Under the pieces are notes generated by a model. That model searched no databases and was not told the DNA's origin. It worked only from the letters and a program-made list of their open reading frames with translations. Of a stretch of DNA of 64,000 nucleotides, positions 57,722 to 64,000 are shown piece after piece. This stretch comes from Scatophagus argus. Taxonomy: Eukaryota; Chordata; Actinopteri; Scatophagidae. The stretch covers positions 9,771,917 to 9,835,916 of the forward strand of contig NC_058508.1 of the NCBI RefSeq assembly GCF_020382885.2, written 5' to 3'. Within the stretch, counting starts at the first letter, position 1; each line of letters starts with the position of its first letter. A program made the position numbers and the translations under genes.

Positions 57722-60700
57722 TTAGCCCCAGTTGTGTTGGTCTTCTTCTGTAACTGTCAGGATGTCTGTGACCAGGCCAGTGCCAATGGTTTTGTTTCCG
57801 TCTCTCAAAGTGAACCTCTGGCCTTTTTCCAGAACCATCGGCTGGCGGAGCGTAAGTGTCAAGCTGGTGTCTTCCCCTGGCATTACCATTTCCTGAAGGA
57901 AATGAGGAATGAGAGATGTTAACATCCTTCAAAATCCTGTTCATGTACTGCACTGTCTACAAATGTACAAAGACTGGTCGTATATAAACACGGATAAAGT
58001 GAGAAAGTGAAGTCAAAATTTAGATCACAAGAGCCCTCTATAAGAGCTCCACTGTCTGACCACTAACGCATATGCTCCGGCTCCAAATGCCACACTTGTT
58101 TGTGGGATACTTTGACTTCACTTTTGTACAGAGGAAGGAAATGGAGACATGTTATCCATCTTTATATGTGGTAGTGGGAGACTCCAATTTCTGTTTTGTA
58201 ATCTAGTGTATACCAACACCATAGCCTCACTGAGACAAAGCCCCACTGAGTGATCAGAAAAGCAGAGACCACTGTACACTGTAATCTCTCATCCTGCAAT
58301 AACTACTAAATTTTTGAAATATTCTTACAACTTTCACATCCTAAAATGCAGCATTACTTTAAATGTCAAAAAACAACAAACACATTTCTCTGTGTAAACA
58401 AAGATCATACTGCTTTGACAGATTAGACCTGAAACATCATAAAGTTACACCTGCTATATGCACTGGCTGGGTGAACTGTTATATACCTGACACTGTCGGA
58501 CAACCGTCCATTTACAGACAGACAGACACACACACACACACACACACAAACCTTGTCAGCAGACAGAGTGACTCTGCAGGCCATGTCCCAGGTCAGAGAG
58601 AACATGACAGGCATGAAGTTGGAGACAAATGGTTTGTGTCTGCCTCCCTCCTCCTTACTCAGTATATACACCTGTAACACAAAAAGCACAAACATGTCCA
58701 AACATACATCAGTGTTTCATTTACTGGATAACAGTGACTTGTGTATCTTATTTTAAAATTGTTTTGTCAGTAGATAAACACACTTTAGCTGAGTGAATGA
58801 CCTCAGAGTTGAGACTGTGGCATCTGGCTCATCTCCCAGTTTGCCTTTAAAACTGGTCTTGTTGTTTCAGGTAACAGATGTGGCAGGTCAGCATTTAAAC
58901 ATTTCCTACTTAAATTCACTGACTGTTGAAAATATCACACAATAATCAACAACATCTGCAACTTGGTGCTCTGAGACCTGAGCTTGGACTTTCTGGTGAG
59001 GCTTGATGGATCCTGGTTTGCACATCACCATCCCTCTCCTCACATCCTCCCTCTTCAGTCCTCGGATCAGAGCGCCCAGGTTATCTCCCGCTTCTGCTTG
59101 ATCCAGGGACTTGTGGAACATCTCAATACCTGAACCCAACAGAAGTGAGAGCGAGGTGAATTTAATGTGTACACACCAATAATCATACAGCATTATCAGA
59201 CTTGTTTTCAGTAGCATTTACAGATCAGAGGCTGTAATGCAAATAAAGTACTCATTTTCATACTCATCACACCATTCGGTTAGGCCTTGTGAACTGTAGG
59301 GATGCATCTGTATTCACAAAATGTATGCATGCATTACAAATGTATGCACGCATTGCAAATGCATCCACAGGACAGGAGCTCCAGGACTTAAGTTTCTGTT
59401 GCTTTTACTTTCACTCACCTGTAACCACTGACTTAAAGCTGCGATTGTGGCCCATAAACTCAGCATCATCTCCTTTCTTGACGACACCTCTCTCCATAGT
59501 GCCCGTCACCACCGTACCCCTGCCTGGAAGACACAATTAATACAGAATTTCTTTTTCCACAGCACCCTGATCAGACTTTATTACAGTTTTGACTCAAAGA
59601 TTTGCAGTCCTGAGATACAGGATATCTAGTGGTGCAAGTAAGTGATCATAGTTTGTCTAAGTCATGAATTTATAATACCACTAATACAACTAATATTTGC
59701 CCTTAATTGGGTTTGCATGATGTGAGGTAAATAACTGATTTTTGACTGTTCAATTTAACAATGACAATATGATTTGCATTAACTAAGTGGGCTTCACTTT
59801 ACAGTTGAATGTGTGGAGGCTGCATTTCTTGCAGTTTTTTCCCATACCTGGAATGGAACAAACCCCTTCAATGGGCAGAAGGAAAGGTTTATCCAGCTCT
59901 CTTTTGGGCAGAGGAACGTAAGAATCCACAATCTCCAGCAGTTGCAACACTGAATTCACACCAAGTTCAGGCTCTCTGTTCTGAGATGGAGCAAAGACAA
60001 ATAAAATCATACCTCAGATTAGAGACTCAATATATACTGCAACTAGTCACTTGCCATAACTGATGGAGCCACATTCAGACAACTGATTGACTTTCTTGTA
60101 GCTAATTTATCAACCAAGCAGCTGGCAGTGTTATTTAAACCGTAAGACGCATTACTGCATGCCTTCCCCTCACCTCCAGGGCGCAGAGAGCTGAGCCTAT
60201 TACAACAGGTGTGTTTTCGCCATCATAGCCGAATTCTGTGAGCAACTCGCGGATCTCAATCTCCACCAGCTCCAGCATCTCCTTGTCCTCAACAGCATCA
60301 GCCTTGTTGATGAAAACGACCACATGCTCGACACCTATCTGCCTAGCCAACAGGAGGTGCTCTCGTGTCTGAGGCATCTGACCGTCAGTGGCCGCCACCA
60401 CCAGGATGCAGCCATCCATCTGAGCTGTGCCTGTAATCATGTTCTAAAAAAAAGGAAAGGTAAATAAATCAGCTTGCAATGCTTAAACAGCAAAGATTCT
60501 GATCAGCTAACAACAAAGCTGCATTGTGAGCAGCACTTTCCAGGCCAGGTTGGTTGCAGTTGCTTGACAGAAGCAAAGCAGATTACCTTGACATAGTCAG
60601 CATGACCAGGACAGTCTGTGTGAGCATAATGTCTGTTGGCTGTGGTATATTCTACATGAGAGGCGTTAATGGTGATTCCTCTGGCCTTCTCCTCGGGGGC

Positions 60701-61886
60701 ATTATCAATGTCCTCATATTTTTTATAGTTCGCCCCACCAACATCAGCAAGCACTGAGGATGCAAATAAACATTAAAGTCACATTTCTGATATGCTGTTT
60801 CAGAAAATAATAATGTAGAAAGAGTTGTTCACTTTTCATAACAGTTCAGTGGAGCGAACTCAAATTAAATAATTCAATGTGTTGGAGTGTAAGAGTAAAA
60901 GCTAGGACATCAATGATTCTACCTTTCGTGATGGCTGCAGTCAGGGTTGTCTTGCCGTGATCAACGTGGCCAATTGTTCCAATGTTCACATGGGGCTTGT
61001 CTCTGCTGTATGTCTTCTTCGCTTCTGAAGCAAAGGACCGCTGACTGAGATGCACTGCACACTTTAAGACGCAGACAAATCAAAGAGGCATAACATAAGG
61101 TTATACAATCCAGATAAACACTCTAAATTGTAGATTGTGTACATACTCACCAATTTCAAAGAGCTGTGCAGGAGACCTGGCGAAGAACGCTGAAGAGCTG
61201 AAAAGAGAAAATCAAAATGTGAGAATTATATAAACTTAAAACTGATTATCAGTATACTCCAGTGTAGTAAATAAGCAACAGCGTAAAAAAATCTGTCAAC
61301 TACTACAATATAAGCATATCCGGAAAGCCTAAGCTATTTTGTATCTGCACTGATCAAACTCCACCAGTATTTTAAAGTGTTGGCAATGGGACTATGTCAG
61401 AGATTTTAATCTGATTATAACACAATACTCGTTACATCAAGCATGTTAGCTAACCTAAAAGCCGCTCTGCAGGAGGTGACTATAAGCTAACTTATTTGGA
61501 ATTGAAAAGAAACATTGACAGTGTTATTCTCTTCCTAATAAGATGCTACTGGTCATCTAAACAGCATGCTATGATGTCCATTCAGTTGTCTACAATATTA
61601 GCTAGTTTTAAACATCATTCATCAGTCTGTCCTCATCTTTGGCTAACTGTATCTAAGCTAACACTCCTGTTAACGTGACCTTGCTCGGCTATCGGAAGAG
61701 ACAGCATCATCTTTTTCATTAAAAGGTTACATTTCTACAAATGTAAGCAACATATTGTGTTGGGCAGAACAAACAAGAGTACTGTAACTCAATAAAATGT
61801 GAGAAATGCATGCAGAGTTACATACTACAAAAGACTTAAACGATTTTACCGGAGAAATATGCACGCAATCCCACAAGCGCCGCCAT
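57722..61886 (-). CDS. tufm: TUFM, mitochondrial translation elongation factor Tu
   Basis: EF-Tu carries aminoacyl-tRNA with GTP to the mitochondrial ribosome. Ten exons, in minus-strand order, are 61850-61886, 61151-61197, 60923-61061, 60587-60753, 60174-60443, 59848-59980, 59419-59523, 58978-59129, 58552-58671 and 57722-57892. They total 1341 nt, 446 residues (human about 452). The first 44 residues ([12 protein letters not shown]... [10 protein letters not shown]) are rich in Arg, Ser and Ala with no acidic residue before Glu41, a matrix-targeting presequence. GTPase motifs are GHVDHGKT (59-66), the switch-I region ARGITIN, DCPGH (121-125), NKAD (176-179) and GSAL. Domains II and III follow, including [41 protein letters not shown], and the end [20 protein letters not shown]. 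No defect was seen. HSPBP1 is divergent about 1 kb away. Confidence 0.97.
58517..58549. repeat. (CAGA)n(CA)n microsatellite abutting a TUFM splice donor
   Basis: On the TUFM strand the exon end GACAAG is followed at once by GTTTGTGTGTG... and then TCTGTCTG, so the repeat begins within the donor consensus of the intron after the exon at 58552-58671. Confidence 0.85.
61444..61675. repeat. Scattered GTTAGCTAAC-type words, TUFM intron 1
   Basis: GTTAGCTAAC (a perfect palindrome, 61445-61454), GGCTAACTG, AAGCTAACAC and GTTAACGTG occur within intron 1 of TUFM. They are looser than the TMEM11 cluster but of the same composition. Confidence 0.4.
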
Positions 61887-62830
61887 CTTCGATGGGAAGA
61901 CAAACCGAAGACGATCAAAATATCAAGAGATTACTTGGACAGCTCCAAAGCGGTCGCTCCGGAAAAAATGTCTCTTTATGTGGTACAAACACTTCTCCTC
62001 TGAAAAGAGAAAGTACCGAACAGCAGATTTAGGACTGACTTACCTGCAATAAATGAGAGCAGAGTTGTTTGTTTTTGAACTTACTTACTTATTATGGTTT
62101 CAACACTTTAATAAACTTTTAAGATGCTCTAAGAAGAAAATAGTAAGATCTAAATATAGTATATCCTAAACAATATATCACACATATTGTATGTATATAT
62201 ATGTATATATATATATATCACATGTGTTTTTCCACTGCGTAAATACGGTGGAGCAAACAAGTACCATATCTGCACCAGAATTTTAGTGGAGCAGAAATAT
62301 AATGTAGTAGGAAATTGAAATACTTAAGTAATAGAGTGCGAGAGTACCTCAAATTTGTACTTAAGTACGGTACTTTAGTAAATGCACTTAGTGGCTTTCC
62401 ATCACCAAATATATGATGATGTTTTATTTTCGATACTGTTCCTGTGAGGGAATTCTCCATGCTCTATGGGGTTCTCATGCGTTACATCTCTCACTTTTAC
62501 TGAAACTCTCTGACCGTCTGACGCACAAATGTGCCTGATTTACCTTAAACACGCTAATACGGTAAAGCTTGCTGTTGTGACTTTTAAATATCAAGGTCTT
62601 ATTGTCGTCAGTTTAACTATACTATAATTCTAGGTGAATGATTTGGTGTGAAAAAAAGTTACGACTGAAATGACACTGAAGCAAAACAGAGCACGGCAAA
62701 AACATTTAGCTTGACAATTTTATTTAAGGTTTACGGTAAAGCATGGCAGCCTCCATGCCACTCGTGAGATCAGCTAGCTAGAATGTTCTAGCTCATTCAT
62801 ATTTCTCTGCTTATATGGGGGAGTAAAGTT
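61887..62830. other. TUFM-HSPBP1 divergent intergenic region
   Basis: About 0.95 kb between the two head-to-head genes. The half next to TUFM contains its promoter, the centre holds an AT microsatellite (62190-62220) and an interspersed repeat, and the right part is the HSPBP1 promoter with a CAGCTAGCTAG word at 62771-62781. Confidence 0.5.
62235..62405 (-). repeat. Teleost repeat (ACTTAAGTAC family)
   Basis: TTTGTACTTAAGTACGGTAC, AAATACTTAAGTA, TAGTAAATGCACTTAGT and a TTTCCATCACC end match a very common fish short repeat whose consensus includes GTACTTAAGTACAAATTTGAGGTACTTG. It is diverged and lies between the TUFM and HSPBP1 promoters. Confidence 0.55.
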
Positions 62831-62895
62831 CGTTTGTGCTCCGAAAGACATCCTGCGTTATTTATTTAACACCTTCCTAAAAGACGCCTGAAAAG
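62830..62895 (+). other. hspbp1: HSPBP1 5' untranslated exon (candidate)
   Basis: The stretch ending GCCTGAAAAG|GTAAGG at 62895/62896 is a strong donor 375 bp upstream of the start codon. It pairs naturally with the TCTTCAG acceptor at 63259. The 5' limit is not visible. Confidence 0.45.
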
Positions 62896-63270
62896 GTAAG
62901 GAATAAACTAATTTGGTTGACGATGTTGATTGTCACTCCTAGGTAATTTGGAATCTGTAGTCGGTGGTGTTAAACTCGGGTTAAGAAGGGCCGCTTTGTC
63001 ATTTTATTCTTCATGATTATAGTGATGTAAACTAATGCACTGCCACACTGCCCTGGCGATAGTCCTAGAGGTAGTGCCTGGGTGGTTGATAGCATCTTTA
63101 ATGAAAGATCAGGTGAATTATTGTTTAGAATTAGTAACTGTCTGTGCTGTTTGCTTCTTGTATTTCGGGTTCAAATCCTCACGTCCTAATTAGTACTACT
63201 GCTTGCCATGTGACATCTCATTATACTGGACTTGCTGATATTCCTCATTTTCTCTTCAGCTGTGAACATT

Positions 63271-63976
63271 ATGGCAGATAACAGCCAGAACAGAAGATAT
63301 CCCCAGAACCTCCAGGGGGTCCTGCAGCTGGCAGTGGAGGCTGGATCAGCCGCAGAGGGACCTGCCCCCATTGAACCCATGTCAGAGGAGGTAAATGCCT
63401 GTCAAGTATAAATTTCAGATCTGAGAATGCTTTGGGCAGATACCCTTACACACACTTGGATCCAGTTTTTGGACTTCAGCTCAGATAGTCCCCCCAAGAC
63501 CTAGGAGCACTCTGACAAGGAGACATGGTGTTTATTTATTAGACTGTAATGTCTGCAGAATGTGTTGTGTCCTGGTACTTTTTTGGCCAATATGAATGTG
63601 TGTGCTCACGCTTGTGCATTTGAGACTATGTTTTAAAAGGATAGTGTTTGATCTCATCCTTTTTAGGTTGAGCAAAAGTTTTTTGTGTGAACCCGTGAAG
63701 ATCTCTATCTTCTGTCAAAGGTAACTGAGAAACACTCTTGTACTCTCTCTTTCTTACAGAGGAAAATGTGGTTGAGAGAAGCTCTTGCTGAAATCACCAA
63801 AGGCCAGATGGATGAAGTGGAGCAGATGAAGCAGTGCTTGGCTATCTTGCGTCAAGAGGGAATAAGCCACAGGGAGCGGGAAGGAGATGAGGATAGGGAT
63901 GAAGAGGATGAAGATGAGCGCGAGTCAGCCTTTGAGATTCTGTCAGAGTTGTGTGAGAACCTGGACAATGCTAGAG
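63271..63976 (+). CDS. hspbp1: HSPBP1, Hsp70-binding protein 1 (N-terminal part, cut by window end)
   Basis: HSPBP1 (Fes1/Sil1-like armadillo protein) is a cytosolic nucleotide-exchange factor that binds the Hsp70 ATPase lobe and inhibits refolding and CHIP activity. Two coding exons are visible: 63271-63390 and 63760-63976, followed by a GTTTGT donor. Together they give about 112 residues. PQNLQGVLQLAVEAGS, PIEPMSEERKMWLREAL, VEQMKQCLAIL and AFEILSELCENLDNA align with human HSPBP1. The armadillo repeats that hold Hsp70 lie beyond the window. Between the first helices is a strongly acidic run (residues about 81-95, EGDEDRDEEDEDERE) in place of the Ala/Gln-rich human linker. The ATG was chosen for conservation and because the exon begins just upstream. 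Confidence 0.92.
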
Positions 63977-64000
63977 GTTTGTACTGGATGGCACGAACAT

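Noticed and set aside
1-64000. Viral fossils, retroviral LTRs, Polintons, CRISPR arrays, bacterial operons
   Set aside because: No paired LTRs, capsid, polymerase or envelope segments, repeat-spacer arrays or prokaryotic gene clusters were seen. The window is ordinary fish nuclear DNA.

Overview
This window is nuclear DNA from a ray-finned fish, most likely a spiny-rayed teleost (inference). The genes are split into many short exons with GT/AG borders and encode vertebrate proteins. The introns and intergenic DNA carry repeats typical of teleosts: Tc1-like elements, a tRNA-derived SINE, LINE tails and CA/TG microsatellites. I see no operons, bacterial genes, CRISPR arrays or viral fossils. 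Gene models were built by hand from splice sites, reading phase and remembered human orthologues; exon phases close in every complete gene.

Layout from left to right: the 3' half of CRAMP1 (+, 12-5030, 3'UTR to about 7080); DHRS7B (-, 7838-11250), tail to tail with CRAMP1; TMEM11 (-, 13644-15802); NATD1 (-, 19548-21539); a large MPRIP-like gene (+, 23180-37963, 22 coding exons, about 1823 residues); a repeat-rich gap; KCNJ12, the Kir2.2 potassium channel (+, coding exon 49579-50856); a 6.6-kb gap with no recognisable gene; TUFM, mitochondrial EF-Tu (-, 57722-61886); and the first coding exons of HSPBP1 (+, 63271 onward), head to head with TUFM and cut by the window end.

DHRS7B, TMEM11, NATD1, an MPRIP relative and KCNJ12 are all found in human 17p11.2, so the central block is ancient linkage. 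CRAMP1 and TUFM (human chromosome 16) and HSPBP1 (human chromosome 19) sit beside it only in the fish arrangement. The genes do not form one pathway. TMEM11 and TUFM act in mitochondria, DHRS7B in ER or peroxisomal lipid metabolism, CRAMP1 in chromatin, the MPRIP-like protein on actomyosin, KCNJ12 in membrane excitability and HSPBP1 in Hsp70 nucleotide exchange.

I found no undescribed multi-gene system. The points most worth a second look are: the MPRIP-like gene, which has one PH domain and a 2,967-nt coiled-coil exon; a 16-codon upstream ORF whose stop overlaps the KCNJ12 start codon; GCTAACGTTAGC-type palindromes early in intron 1 of four neighbouring genes; paired ZNF143-type promoter sites at TMEM11; and a (GT)n microsatellite fused to a TUFM splice donor.
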